A stretch of DNA of 64,000 nucleotides from Serinibacter arcticus (GCF_004786095.1 NZ_RHPJ01000003.1:372001-436000); one strand, 5' to 3'; positions 51,845 to 60,906 are shown, counted from the stretch's first letter. The notes: generated from the sequence alone by a model not told the origin. Numbers and translations are program-made.

Positions 51845-52554
51845 CCGGTCCGCGGGGCGATCGACGACGGGCGCGACGGTCGGGTTCGCTGGTCACTCCC
51901 GACGTGCTGCGGCGCGGGGGACCGTCGTGGTCGCGGCACGTGGGTCGGGTCCTGGACCACGTCTGGTGGCGCACCGACGTCGTCGGCGCCGAGCACGTCC
52001 CCGCGACGGGACGCGTGCTGATCGCGCCCAACCACACGGGCGTCGTCGACGGCCCGCTGGTGCACGGCGCGATCCCGCGCACCTCCCACTTCCTCGTGAA
52101 GCAGGAGTTCTTCACCTCCCGGCTCGGCTTCCTCATGGACTGGGCCGGTCAGATCCCGGTCGACCGCAGCGGCGGCGGGCCCGCGCTCGCCGTCGCACGC
52201 GCGCTGCTGGAGGAGGACCGCTGCGTGGGCGTGTTCCCCGAGGGCACCCGCGGCCGCGGCGACGTGCAGGCGGCCCGTGCCGGGATCGCGTGGCTCGCGG
52301 TGCACACGGGTGCGCCGATCGTGCCGTGCGCGGTCCTCGGGACACGCCCCGCCGGACGCCCCCGCGGCTGGGTGCCGCCGCCGCGGACGCGGCTGCACGT
52401 CGAGTTCGGGGAGCCGATCCCGGTCGCGGCCGGGGGTGGGCGGCGTGAGATCGCCACCACGATGGCGACCCTCCAGCGAGCGATGCAGGACCTGCTGGAA
52501 CGGGCGCAGGCCCGGACCGGGGTGACCCTGCCGAACGCCGACGCGCACGACTGA
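51841..52554 (+). CDS. 1-acyl-sn-glycerol-3-phosphate acyltransferase (PlsC-like)
   Basis: 237 residues. Acyltransferase motif NHTGVVDG (the HX4D pair), [10 protein letters not shown], and [10 protein letters not shown] are present. Makes phosphatidic acid from lysophosphatidate at the membrane. GTG start overlaps the cmk stop. In this position between cmk and der the gene is common in actinobacteria. Confidence 0.92.
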   Translation: MTGPRGDRRRARRSGSLVTPDVLRRGGPSWSRHVGRVLDHVWWRTDVVGAEHVPATGRVLIAPNHTGVVDGPLVHGAIPRTSHFLVKQEFFTSRLGFLMDWAGQIPVDRSGGGPALAVARALLEEDRCVGVFPEGTRGRGDVQAARAGIAWLAVHTGAPIVPCAVLGTRPAGRPRGWVPPPRTRLHVEFGEPIPVAAGGGRREIATTMATLQRAMQDLLERAQARTGVTLPNADAHD

Positions 52555-52622
52555 TCGGTCACTTCTCCCTCCTGGGCGGCGCTCCGGCATCGGGAGCGTC
52601 ACCAACCTGGGATGATGGGTCG

Positions 52623-54146
52623 GTGACTGACTTCAACACGCCCGATCAGCCGGCCGCCGGCGACGAGCTCCACGACGACGAGACCATCGTCATCGACCTC
52701 GCCGAGACCGAGGACGACATCCGTCAGGCCGAGGTCATGCGCCTCGGCCTGGAGGACTACGAGCTCGACGAGGAGGACGCCGCCGTCCTGTCGGGCGTGC
52801 GCGAGCTGACTGCCGACGAGATCCCGGACGCCGCGCTGCCGGTGCTGGCCGTCGTCGGCCGCCCGAACGTCGGCAAGTCCACGCTGGTCAATCGCGTGCT
52901 CGGTCGCCGCGAGGCCGTCGTGCAGGACACGCCCGGTGTGACGCGCGACCGCGTGCGCTACCGCGCCGACTGGGCTGGACGCCCGTTCATCCTCGTGGAC
53001 ACCGGCGGCTGGGAGCACGACGCCCGCGGCCTGAACGCGCGCGTGGCCGACCAGGCCGAGGTCGCGGTGTCGCTGGCCGACGCCGTCATCTTCGTCGTGG
53101 ACGCCACCGTCGGACCGACCGCCACGGACGAGAAGGTCGTCCAGGTGCTGCGCCGCTCCGGCAAGCCCGTGCTGCTCGTGGCCAACAAGGTCGACAGCCC
53201 GCGCGACGAGGCCGACGCCGCCACGCTGTGGTCGCTCGGTCTCGGCGAGCCCTACCCCGTCTCGGCCCTGCACGGCCGGGGGAGCGGCGACATGCTCGAC
53301 GCCGCGATGCTGCTGCTGCCCGAGGTCTCCGCGGTCGGCGGCGTGCCGATGGGTGGCCCCAACCGCGTGGCGCTGGTCGGCAAGCCGAACGTGGGCAAGT
53401 CCAGCCTCCTGAACTCGATCATCGGCCACGAGCGCGTGGTGGTCGACGACGTCGCCGGCACGACGCGCGACCCGGTCGACGAGCTCGTCCAGATCAACGG
53501 CAAGCCGTGGGTCCTGGTGGACACGGCGGGCATCCGCCGCCGCGTGAACCAGACGCAGGGCGCCGACTTCTACGCCTCGCTGCGCACGCAGGCCGCGATC
53601 GAGAAGGCGGAGGTCGCCGTCGTCCTCATCGACGCGAGCCAGACGATCACCGAGCAGGACATCCGCGTGATCCAGGAGGTCATCGACGCCGGTCGCGCGC
53701 TCGTGGTCGCCTACAACAAGTGGGACCTGATGGACGAGGACCGCCGCCCGTTCCTCGAGCGCGAGATCGAGCAGGGCCTCGTGCAGATCCCGTGGGCGCC
53801 GCGCGTCAACGTGTCCGCCAAGACGCGCTGGCACGTGGACCGCATCGGCAAGCACCTCGACTCCGCGCTCGACGGTTGGGAGACGCGCGTGCCGACCGGC
53901 CGCCTCAACGCGTTCCTCGGCGAGCTCACCGCCGCGACGCCGCACCCCGTGCGCTCCGGCAAGCAGCCGCGCATCCTGTTCGGCACGCAGGCCGACACGC
54001 GTCCGCCGCGGTTCGTGCTGTTCGCGACCGGCTTCCTCGAGGCCGGCTACCGCCGGTTCATCGAGCGTCGCCTGCGCGAGGAGTTCGGGTTCGTCGGCAC
54101 GCCCATCGAGATCAGCGTCCGGGTGCGCGAGAAGCGCAAGCGGTGA
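52623..54146 (+). CDS. der: Ribosome-assembly GTPase Der (EngA)
   Basis: 507 residues. Two G domains ([17 protein letters not shown]; then [17 protein letters not shown]) and a C-terminal KH-like domain. It acts in 50S subunit maturation. The first ~70 residues form an acidic extension (Asp/Glu-rich) not present in E. coli Der but seen in actinobacterial homologues. GTG start; GATGAT lies six bases upstream, and no clear ribosome site is visible. Confidence 0.97.
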   Translation: MTDFNTPDQPAAGDELHDDETIVIDLAETEDDIRQAEVMRLGLEDYELDEEDAAVLSGVRELTADEIPDAALPVLAVVGRPNVGKSTLVNRVLGRREAVVQDTPGVTRDRVRYRADWAGRPFILVDTGGWEHDARGLNARVADQAEVAVSLADAVIFVVDATVGPTATDEKVVQVLRRSGKPVLLVANKVDSPRDEADAATLWSLGLGEPYPVSALHGRGSGDMLDAAMLLLPEVSAVGGVPMGGPNRVALVGKPNVGKSSLLNSIIGHERVVVDDVAGTTRDPVDELVQINGKPWVLVDTAGIRRRVNQTQGADFYASLRTQAAIEKAEVAVVLIDASQTITEQDIRVIQEVIDAGRALVVAYNKWDLMDEDRRPFLEREIEQGLVQIPWAPRVNVSAKTRWHVDRIGKHLDSALDGWETRVPTGRLNAFLGELTAATPHPVRSGKQPRILFGTQADTRPPRFVLFATGFLEAGYRRFIERRLREEFGFVGTPIEISVRVREKRKR

Positions 54147-55261
54147 CGAGGGGCGACGGCGGGGGCAGGTCGGACACGTCCGGGAAGGACGACCGCACGC
54201 GTCCCGCCGCGCTCCTGCGCTGGGGCCTGCCGCGCGACCACCGCGCGATGGAGCACGTCATCACGTTCGTGGTGCTGACGCTCGCGACCATCCTCGTCAC
54301 GCGCCTGTTCCTCATCGCGACCGGCTACCCGCAGGTCGGGGGCGACGGTCTGCACATCGCCCACGTGCTGTGGGGCGGCGCGCTGATGGTGGTGGCGTTC
54401 GTGATGCTGCTGCTGTTCATCGGCCCGGTGGTACGCCCGGCGGCGGTGCTCGTGGGCGGTATCGGGTTCGGTCTGTTCATCGACGAGGTCGGGAAGTTCC
54501 TCACCGACGACAACGACTACTTCTACGAGCCGGCGTTCGCCATCATGTACGCCTGCGTCGTGGCCATCGTGGTGGCGGCGGACCTGGTGGCGTCGCGACG
54601 CCGTCGCGCACCCTCCGAGGACGTGGCCGCAGCCGCGGACATCGCGGTGACCGGCCTCGTGGGTGGGCTGTCCGTCCGCCAGCGGGCGGTCGCGGGCGAG
54701 CTGCTGGAGCGGGCCTCCGACGGGTCGGACGGCTCATCCGGTGCCGCCGGTGCCGTGCGTGGTGCCGACGAGGTCCGGGCGCTGCTCGAGGCCATCCCGG
54801 CCGACGACGACGAGCTCCCCGACCCGGTCCGCACCCTCACGCACCGGACGGCCGCCGCCGCGCGCCGCGTCGTCTCCGAGACCAACGGCTGGCGGATCGC
54901 GCTGTGGGGGACGGCGGTCATGCTCCTCGCCTCCGTGGTGGTGGCCGTCACGGACGTGTCCGCGGCGATCGAGAGCGGCGTGGCGTTCCTCGTCGTGGTC
55001 TCCGGCCTCTCGCTCGTCGGGTCGTGGGCGCTGTGGTTCCTCGCGTTCCGCTCCCAGCGGTCCGACGGCGGAGCACCCGCCCGCCGTCGTGCGCTCGACC
55101 TGCTGCGCGGGGCCGTCGCGACGAACCTGCTCGTGACGCAGGTCGCGCTGTTCCGGTTCGACCCGTGGCAGGCAACGATCCTGGTGATCGTCGGGATGGT
55201 CCTGCTGCTGGTGCTGTGGGCGGAGCAGCAGCGCCGCCACGCGGGCGCACCGGCCGCCTAG
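54143..55261 (+). CDS. Integral membrane protein of unknown function
   Basis: 372 residues not assigned to a characterised family. Four hydrophobic segments lie in the first half (about 36-58, 70-90, 94-112, 128-148), including [24 protein letters not shown] hydrophilic stretch with an Asp/Gly/Ser-rich part (about 150-250) follows, then three or four more segments to the end. GTG start overlaps the der stop (GTGA), so it is expressed with der. The IDEVGKF motif followed by acidic residues is seen in a group of uncharacterised bacterial membrane proteins. Confidence 0.8.
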   Translation: MTRGDGGGRSDTSGKDDRTRPAALLRWGLPRDHRAMEHVITFVVLTLATILVTRLFLIATGYPQVGGDGLHIAHVLWGGALMVVAFVMLLLFIGPVVRPAAVLVGGIGFGLFIDEVGKFLTDDNDYFYEPAFAIMYACVVAIVVAADLVASRRRRAPSEDVAAAADIAVTGLVGGLSVRQRAVAGELLERASDGSDGSSGAAGAVRGADEVRALLEAIPADDDELPDPVRTLTHRTAAAARRVVSETNGWRIALWGTAVMLLASVVVAVTDVSAAIESGVAFLVVVSGLSLVGSWALWFLAFRSQRSDGGAPARRRALDLLRGAVATNLLVTQVALFRFDPWQATILVIVGMVLLLVLWAEQQRRHAGAPAA

Positions 55262-55322
55262 CTGCCTGCCCCTCCGCCGCCCCCACCCCGCGGCGCCGCT
55301 GCCCCCACCCGCACCCCTCCGC

Positions 55323-55377
55323 CGAGAACGTCCCTCCTCGCGGTATCGACGCCGATACGCGAGCTGCGACGTTCTCG
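55323..55377. repeat. Palindromic repeat element, copy 1 (degenerate)
   Basis: A 55-base imperfect palindrome. Outer arms CGAGAACGTC/GACGTTCTCG, inner arms CTCGCGGTATC and GATACGCGAG with one missing base, loop GACGCC. It shares almost every base with copy 2 at 56679-56734. It lies 62 bases after a gene end and 40 bases before the next ATG. Confidence 0.85.
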
Positions 55378-55404
55378 CCGGGTGCGGTGGCCGGGGAGCG
55401 CGCT

Positions 55405-55410
55405 TACCGT
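55405..55410 (+). promoter_or_regulatory. -10 hexamer TACCGT, leaderless arrangement
   Basis: TACCGT, six bases, then ATG at 55417. No ribosome site. Defines the start of the small membrane-protein cassette. Confidence 0.5.
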
Positions 55411-55416
55411 GGACGG

Positions 55417-55875
55417 ATGCCCGTCGTCGTCGCCGCGAAGCCTCGCCACTGGAGCGACGTGGTGTTCGTCCCTGCGGGACTGATCGGTGCGCTCGTCATC
55501 GCGCCGGACGAGGTGTGGTGGATCCGCCTCCTGGCGGCACTGGCCTCGATCGTCGTGGCCGGCGTGATCCTCTGGGTGATCCGTGGCTGGCGGACTCACG
55601 CGATCGTGGCGATCGACGACGCGCTCGAGCTGCGACGCCGGTTCGGGACGCGCTCCATCCCTCGTGAGCAGATCACCGCGGTGCGCGGCGACCACCCGAC
55701 CCGACAGCGATGGTCGACGCGAGCCTTCGTCGAGGTGGGTGACGACCGGGTGGAGCTCCCGCTGTTCCTGGACGTCAAGGCCGCCGACGTCGTGGAGAGG
55801 CTGCAGGAGTGGCACGGCAGCGCCCCGGCTGACGGTGACGCGCCCCCGCCGTCGCCCCCGTCCCCGCTGATGTGA
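55417..55875 (+). CDS. Small membrane protein with PH-like domain (paralogue A)
   Basis: 152 residues. Two closely spaced hydrophobic segments (about 15-35, 39-58) precede a beta-rich soluble part: HAIVAIDDALELRRRFG..IPREQITAVRG..VELPLFLDVKAADVVERLQEWHG. This pattern resembles bacterial PH-domain proteins, but the family could not be named for certain. The protein at 56203-56658 is a clear paralogue. Expressed from its own leaderless promoter after palindrome copy 1. Confidence 0.8.
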   Translation: MPVVVAAKPRHWSDVVFVPAGLIGALVIAPDEVWWIRLLAALASIVVAGVILWVIRGWRTHAIVAIDDALELRRRFGTRSIPREQITAVRGDHPTRQRWSTRAFVEVGDDRVELPLFLDVKAADVVERLQEWHGSAPADGDAPPPSPPSPLM

Positions 55876-55924
55876 CCCTCGCCCTCGGGTCGCCAGGTCT
55901 CGGGTGTCGTGCGAGGGTCGAGGA

Positions 55925-56206
55925 ATGGAGCCGCTGCCGAGGAACGAACCCGTGCGTGTTGCGGGCCCGCCGTCCTGGGTGCTGGCGTTCGGTGTGATCT
56001 TCCTGGCGCTGGGAGTGCTGCGGCTGACACTGCTCGGCGGCGGGTCGTGGGAGCCGGCACTCGGTCTCAGCCAGATCGGTATCGGTCTGCTGTGGCTGGC
56101 CGGATGGCTGCGGATGAGACAGCTCTCCCGTCGTCCGACGCGCGGGCCGGAACCGCACGTCCCGCCGCACCCCGCTCGGCACAGCACCCGGGCTCCTCGC
56201 CAGTGA
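55925..56206 (+). CDS. Small membrane protein of unknown function
   Basis: 93 residues with two hydrophobic segments (about 16-34 and 42-62) and a basic, Pro/His-rich tail. It lies between the two paralogous PH-like genes, 49 bases after the first and overlapping the second by four bases (GTGA). ATG after GTCGAGG. No family recognised. Confidence 0.65.
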   Translation: MEPLPRNEPVRVAGPPSWVLAFGVIFLALGVLRLTLLGGGSWEPALGLSQIGIGLLWLAGWLRMRQLSRRPTRGPEPHVPPHPARHSTRAPRQ

Positions 56207-56658
56207 CCGGCGACGTCGACGCTCCCGGCGAGGCCGTCGTCGCGAGAAGGCGGTCCTTCGGTCCGGTGGAGGCCCTCGGCATCCTCCCCGCCGTCTACTT
56301 CGGATCGGGTGTCCTCGCCTCAGGCGGCGGTCGCGTGCTGGCAGCGGCAGCGATAGCCGTCGCGCTCCTGGGGCTCTCGTGGCTGATGCGTGGCTTCGCG
56401 ACCCACGCCGTCGTAGTCACGCCGACGGCCCTCGAGCTGCGACGCCGCTACAGGTCGGTCGTCGTCCCGCGCGAGACGGTCCACCGCGTCCGCGGGAGCA
56501 ACGCGCAGCGGCCGGAGTGGTCGTTCCGGGTGTTCCTCGACACCGACCGCGGGAGGGTCACCATCCCGGACCTCTCCAAGCCGCCGGTGACCGAGGTGCT
56601 GACGCAGCTGCAGGCGTGGCACGCCGACACCGCGGTGGACGAGCAGGCCCGCGACTGA
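56203..56658 (+). CDS. Small membrane protein with PH-like domain (paralogue B)
   Basis: 151 residues, colinear with the protein at 55417-55875: GFATHAVVVTPTALELRRRYRSVVVPRETVHRVRG..WSFRVFLDTDRGRVTIPDL..VTEVLTQLQAWHA aligns without large gaps. Two membrane segments (about 22-40, 45-63) come first. GTG start overlaps the preceding stop. Probable tandem duplication followed by divergence. Function unknown. Confidence 0.8.
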   Translation: MTGDVDAPGEAVVARRRSFGPVEALGILPAVYFGSGVLASGGGRVLAAAAIAVALLGLSWLMRGFATHAVVVTPTALELRRRYRSVVVPRETVHRVRGSNAQRPEWSFRVFLDTDRGRVTIPDLSKPPVTEVLTQLQAWHADTAVDEQARD

Positions 56659-56678
56659 TCCACGCCCCTCGCAATCCC

Positions 56679-56734
56679 CGAGAACGTCCCTGCTCGCGGT
56701 ATCAGCGCGGATACCGCGAGCTGGGACGTTCTCG
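56679..56734. repeat. Palindromic repeat element, copy 2 (near perfect)
   Basis: 56 bases: CGAGAACGTCCC-TG-CTCGCGGTATC-AGCGCG-GATACCGCGAG-CT-GGGACGTTCTCG. The 12-bp outer and 11-bp inner stems pair perfectly around symmetric 2-base internal loops. It lies between convergent genes, where it could also act as a terminator. Copy 1 is at 55323-55377, in the same orientation. Confidence 0.9.
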
Positions 56735-56753
56735 TCAGAGGGGCAGTGGGGGA

Positions 56754-57884
56754 CTAGTCCAGCCCGACCGCCTCGCGCGGGGCGCGCAGCAGCGCGGCCA
56801 CGGGCGAACCGTCGACGAGGTCCGCGTTGCGCACGGCGTGCACCGTGCCACCCGTGTTCAGCACCCGCGCGGCGATCTCGTCGACGAGCGCGTAGGTGCC
56901 GGGGCCGGGGGACTCCGCCGTCGTGATCGCTCCGAGGTCGTCGATGCTGCCCTCGGTGTGGTCGTCCATGTCGAAGTGCAGGTCGTCGACCTGGCCCATC
57001 GTGGCCGCGATCGCGACCTCGGAGAGCTTGCTGGTGGCGCGGCCGTTGCTGCGGGCGGTCCCGAAGTGCTCGCGCCAGGTGTCGAGCTGCTGCGCGTAGG
57101 TCGCGTCGAGGATGGCGCGGGCCTTCTCGTCCACGCTGTCGGCGTCGAGCGAGGTCGGGTGCACGTCGATGCGCTCCTCCAGGAGCGTCGGGTGCGTGTT
57201 GATCGCGCGGTAGGCCGGGTCGAACTCGGGGCCGGCGGCGAGGATCAGCGGGAGCTCGTCCTGCATGTGCGGGAGCGCGGCGTCCTGCACGGCACGCGCG
57301 AACCGCTCGCGCTCGGGCCGGTCGCCGAGGTTGCCGCGTGCCCGGCCCCGGTCCGCCTGCCCGTGGTTCTCGGCGTGCGTGAGGAGGAGCTGGAGGTCGT
57401 CGGGCAGGTCGAGGTGGACCTCGTGGGCGCGCGAGTCGGCGGTCAGCGCCCAGAGGTGCACGTCCTGCTCCGCCAGACCCAGCACGTACCCGCCGTGCGG
57501 GAACGTGCGGGCGCGCAGCAGGGCACCGAGGTCGTACCGGTCGCCGACGCGCACCGAGTCCTGCACGCGGTTCGCGAGGCGGTAGGTGCGCAGATCGCCG
57601 TCGGCCGAGAAGATCGCGAGCGAGTGCGCCTGGTGGCGCCAGAACTCGTGGTCGCCGTCCAGCTCGCGGATCGGGTCGAGGGTGCGGGCGGCGACGGCGT
57701 CGCTCGTCCCCGCCGACGACAGCTCCTTCTCGGCGTCGCTGATCGCGTTGCGCAGCGCGAGCCGGATGCGTTCGTGGTCGGCGGGGACGGGGGAGGACGC
57801 GAGGTAGATGCTCACGCTCGCGTCGTTGCGGGCCCCCATGAGGGCCGCGAGGTCGGAGGTCCTGGGAAGATCGACGGGAAGCAT
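56754..57884 (-). CDS. baeRF-type (archaeal release factor-like) protein
   Basis: 376 residues. The layout resembles bacterial archaeo-eukaryotic release-factor-like proteins: an N-terminal segment (SVSIYLASSPVPADHERIRLALRNAISDAEKEL), a middle domain with LGLAEQDVHLWAL, a conserved linker and a C-terminal eL30-like part (ATTAESPGPGTYALVDEIAARVLNTGGTVHAVRN). Closest in feel to the baeRF family 11 group, though the subfamily is uncertain. A role in ribosome rescue or stress has been proposed for the family, not proven. ATG five bases after TACGGT on the minus strand, possibly leaderless. Confidence 0.7.
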   Translation of the reverse strand: MLPVDLPRTSDLAALMGARNDASVSIYLASSPVPADHERIRLALRNAISDAEKELSSAGTSDAVAARTLDPIRELDGDHEFWRHQAHSLAIFSADGDLRTYRLANRVQDSVRVGDRYDLGALLRARTFPHGGYVLGLAEQDVHLWALTADSRAHEVHLDLPDDLQLLLTHAENHGQADRGRARGNLGDRPERERFARAVQDAALPHMQDELPLILAAGPEFDPAYRAINTHPTLLEERIDVHPTSLDADSVDEKARAILDATYAQQLDTWREHFGTARSNGRATSKLSEVAIAATMGQVDDLHFDMDDHTEGSIDDLGAITTAESPGPGTYALVDEIAARVLNTGGTVHAVRNADLVDGSPVAALLRAPREAVGLD

Positions 57885-57922
57885 TCTTTACCGTACGCAG
57901 ATCATTCCCAGGAAATCCAGTC

Positions 57923-59464
57923 CTAGGAGGTCGGGGCCTTCGGCGAGCGCGCGGTGTCCCGTCCGAGGGACTCGAGCATCCGCAGCCACACCTCGCTGAG
58001 CGTGGGGTAGGCGGGCACGACGTGCCACAGGCGGTGCAGCGGGACCTCGCCGACGACGGCGGTGGTCGCCGCCTGCAGCAGCTCGGCCACGTCCTGGCCG
58101 ACGAACGTCGCGCCGAGCAGGACGCCGCGGTCGGTGTCGACGATGAACCGCGCCTGCCCCTCGTAGCCCTCCGCGTGCACGCTGCTGCCGGCGACGGAGG
58201 CGAGGTCGTAGTCGACCACCTTGGTGGCGCGCTCGTCCTCCTCCGCCTGCGCGGCCGTGAGCCCGATCGAGGCCACCTCCGGCTCGGTGAAGACGACGGC
58301 GGGGACGGCCTCGTGGTCGGCGGTGGCGACGTGGGCGCCCCAGGGGGCGTCGTCGACCGTGCCCCCGGTGGCGCGCACGGCGATGACGTCGCCCGCGGCG
58401 CGGGCCTGGTACTTGCCCTGGTGGGTCAGGAGGGCGCGGCCGTTGACGTCGCCGACGGCGTAGAGCCACTCGATCGGCTCACCGCTCGTGTCGAGCACGC
58501 GCAGGGTGTCGTCGGTCTCGAGCGTCTGACCCTTCTCCAGGCCGACGGTGTCGAGCCCGAGGTCGTCGGTGGCGGGCCGGCGGCCCGTGGCGACCAGGAT
58601 CTCGTCGACCTCGAGCGTGGAGCCGTCGGTGAGGGTGAGCGTGGCGGGGTTGGCGCTGGTGGTGGCGTCGGCCGGGTCCGAGCCGACGGCGGCCGCGGTC
58701 CCGCCCCCGGCGCGCGACACCTCCGACGCGCTGGTGCCGGTGCGGACGTCGGCACCCGCCCCCGCGAGGGCCTTGGCGACGAGCTCGCCGGCGAACGGCT
58801 CCAGGCTGCCGAGCAGCCCGTCGCCGCGCACGAGGACGGTGACGTCGCTGCCGAGGGCCGCGAACATCGTGGCGAACTCCGAGGCGACCACACCGCCGCC
58901 GAGGATCGCCAGGCGCGGCGGCACGGTCGACGTCGCGATGGCCTCGCGGTTGGTCCAGGGGCGTGCCTGCGCCAGGCCGGGGATGTCGGGGACGACGGCG
59001 ACGCTTCCGGTGCTGACGGCGACGGCGTGGCGCGCGGTCAGGGTGCGCGTCTCGCCGTCGTGCTCCACCTCGACGGCGAGGCGACGCGCGAGGCGGCCGT
59101 GGCCGCGGACCAGGGTGATGCCGGCGCTCTCGAGCCACTCGGCCTGGCCGGAGTCGTCCCAGCTCGCGGCGGCGCCGTCGCGGAAGGCGAACGCGGACTC
59201 GACGTCGAGCTCACCCGTGACGGCCTCGCGCGCACCGGGCACGCGGCGCGCGGCGGTGAGGGCGTGCGCGGGGCGGAGCAGGGCCTTGGTCGGCATGCAC
59301 GCCCAGTAGGAGCACTCGCCGCCGATGAGCTCGGACTCGACGATGGCAACGGTCAGACCGCCCTGGACGGCGCGGTCGGCGACGTTCTCGCCGACGGGGC
59401 CGGCCCCGATGACGATGAGGTCGAACTCGGACGTGGACTCGGGAGACGCGGTGGTGTCGGTCAT
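57923..59464 (-). CDS. Flavoprotein pyridine nucleotide-disulfide oxidoreductase
   Basis: 513 residues. FAD motif LIVIGAGPVGENVADRA, redox-active Cys51 and Cys56 in GGECSYWACMPTKAL, NAD(P) motif LAILGGGVVASEFATMFAALG, and second FAD motif LYAVGDVNGRALLTHQGKYQA. Similar to dihydrolipoamide dehydrogenase and mercuric reductase-type enzymes, but the C-terminal dimer-interface motif is AYPTLSE: Tyr486 stands where the catalytic His of HPT usually is. The substrate is therefore uncertain. ATG six bases after TACTTT on the minus strand, a leaderless arrangement. Divergent from the LLM oxidoreductase. Confidence 0.9.
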   Translation of the reverse strand: MTDTTASPESTSEFDLIVIGAGPVGENVADRAVQGGLTVAIVESELIGGECSYWACMPTKALLRPAHALTAARRVPGAREAVTGELDVESAFAFRDGAAASWDDSGQAEWLESAGITLVRGHGRLARRLAVEVEHDGETRTLTARHAVAVSTGSVAVVPDIPGLAQARPWTNREAIATSTVPPRLAILGGGVVASEFATMFAALGSDVTVLVRGDGLLGSLEPFAGELVAKALAGAGADVRTGTSASEVSRAGGGTAAAVGSDPADATTSANPATLTLTDGSTLEVDEILVATGRRPATDDLGLDTVGLEKGQTLETDDTLRVLDTSGEPIEWLYAVGDVNGRALLTHQGKYQARAAGDVIAVRATGGTVDDAPWGAHVATADHEAVPAVVFTEPEVASIGLTAAQAEEDERATKVVDYDLASVAGSSVHAEGYEGQARFIVDTDRGVLLGATFVGQDVAELLQAATTAVVGEVPLHRLWHVVPAYPTLSEVWLRMLESLGRDTARSPKAPTS

Positions 59465-59561
59465 GGGTCGAAAGTACGCCGGGATCGGTGCCACCGGGAG
59501 GATTCCGTTCGCCCTGGGAGGAACGGGAACACCGACGGCGGGGTCGGGGGTTGTCCTTGGG

Positions 59562-60611
59562 GTGAAGCTCAGCGTGCTCGACCTCATCCCCGTCCGGACC
59601 GGCCAGACCTCCCGGGAGGCGCTGCTGGCCAGCGCAGCCATGGCGCGCGAGGCGGATGCGCTCGGGTTCACGCGCTACTGGGTGGCCGAGCACCACAACA
59701 TGAGCGCCGTCGCGAGCTCGGTGCCGGGCGTGCTGATCCCGTTCCTGGCGCAGGGGACGTCGCAGATCCGCTTCGGCTCGGGCGGCGTGATGCTTCCGAA
59801 CCACGCCGCGCTCGCGATCGCCGAGCAGTGGGCGCTGCTCGAGGCCATGCTGCCGGGACGCATCGACCTCGGCATCGGACGCGCCCCGGGCTCCGACCCC
59901 GTGACCGCCTACCTGCTGCGCGGCGGGGCGCAGGGCGCCGGCGTCGACACCTTCGAGCAGGACGTGACGCTCGCGTCGGCGCTGCTCGGGATCGGTGGCG
60001 ACCCGGGGGGGTCGGTCGGCATCTCAATCTCCGGCCGTCCGTACGAGCTGCGCGCGACGCCGCGCGGTGAGTCCTCGCCCGACCTCTGGCTCCTGGGCTC
60101 CAGCGACTACAGCTCCGCGCTCGCCGCGCGGCTCGGCCTGCCGTACGTGTTCGCGAACCACTTCGGGATGCCCGGGCTCGAGATGGCGCTGGCGCGCTAC
60201 CGCGCGGAGTACCAGCCGTCGGAGGCCTATCCCGAGCCGCGGACGCTGCTGCCGCTGAACGTGGTGGTTGCTCCGACCGATGCCGAGGCGATCGAGCTCG
60301 CCGGACCGCAGCTGGTGCAGATGGTGCGGCTGCGGAGCGGCGCGCCGCTCGGACCGCAGCTGAGCGTGGAGGAGGCGGCCGCGTATCCGTGGACCGACGC
60401 CGAGCGCGCGATGGCCGACCAGGTCCGGGCCGGATGGTTCGTGGGTGAGGTCGGCGCGGTCGCTGGTCGCCTGCGCGAGGTCGCGGAGCGGCACGGCGTG
60501 GACGAGATCATGATCGCGCCCGTGGCCGGGATGCGGGAGACCGACCCCAAGGACGCGGTGCCCTCGCGCGTGGAGGCGTTGCGGGTGCTGGCGGGGGAAC
60601 TGCTCGGCTGA
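59562..60611 (+). CDS. LLM-class flavin-dependent oxidoreductase
   Basis: 349 residues, luciferase-like TIM barrel. LGFTRYWVAEHHNMSAVASSVPGVLI, IRFGSGGVMLPNHAALAIAEQWALLEAMLPGRIDLGIGRAPGSDP and LPYVFANHFGMP are typical of the MsnO8/YhbW-like branch, which uses reduced FMN or F420. GTG at 59562 starts the family sequence (MKLSVLDLIPV); the frame is open far upstream over the divergent gene. The physiological substrate is unknown. Confidence 0.92.
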   Translation: MKLSVLDLIPVRTGQTSREALLASAAMAREADALGFTRYWVAEHHNMSAVASSVPGVLIPFLAQGTSQIRFGSGGVMLPNHAALAIAEQWALLEAMLPGRIDLGIGRAPGSDPVTAYLLRGGAQGAGVDTFEQDVTLASALLGIGGDPGGSVGISISGRPYELRATPRGESSPDLWLLGSSDYSSALAARLGLPYVFANHFGMPGLEMALARYRAEYQPSEAYPEPRTLLPLNVVVAPTDAEAIELAGPQLVQMVRLRSGAPLGPQLSVEEAAAYPWTDAERAMADQVRAGWFVGEVGAVAGRLREVAERHGVDEIMIAPVAGMRETDPKDAVPSRVEALRVLAGELLG

Positions 60612-60699
60612 GGACGGATCGGCGACGGCGGAGGGCAGGTCTCCCGCGCGCGGCGGCCGGTTCGGGGCCCGTGTGGTCGGGGGCGGTCCGCGGGCTGTG

Positions 60700-60740
60700 T
60701 AGACTACTGGAGGCCCAAAAAGCCGCTGGTTCGCCAGCGG
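60700..60740 (+). promoter_or_regulatory. tRNA-Pro promoter -10 and leader hairpin with TTCG loop
   Basis: TAGACT at 60700-60705 is a good -10. About 17 bases on, CCGCTGG-TTCG-CCAGCGG (60723-60740) forms a 7-bp stem capped by the very stable TTCG tetraloop, 13 bases before the tRNA. It may guide processing of the 5' end. Confidence 0.5.
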
Positions 60741-60753
60741 ATCCGAGGGTCGG

Positions 60754-60827
<74 letters not shown>

Positions 60828-60831
60828 CCGC

Positions 60832-60869
60832 GAACGGCGAGCTTCCTGAGGAAGCTCGCCGTTCTTCTT
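60832..60869 (+). terminator. Terminator after tRNA-Pro
   Basis: Perfect 15-bp stem, 60832-60846 with 60850-60864 (GAACGGCGAGCTTCC type), loop TGA, followed by TTCTTG. Five bases after the tRNA. It may also serve the convergent glycosidase gene, whose stop is 38 bases away. Confidence 0.9.
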
Positions 60870-60906
60870 GCCCGGGTGCGAGCCCGTCTCGGGACTGCAG
60901 CAGCGG

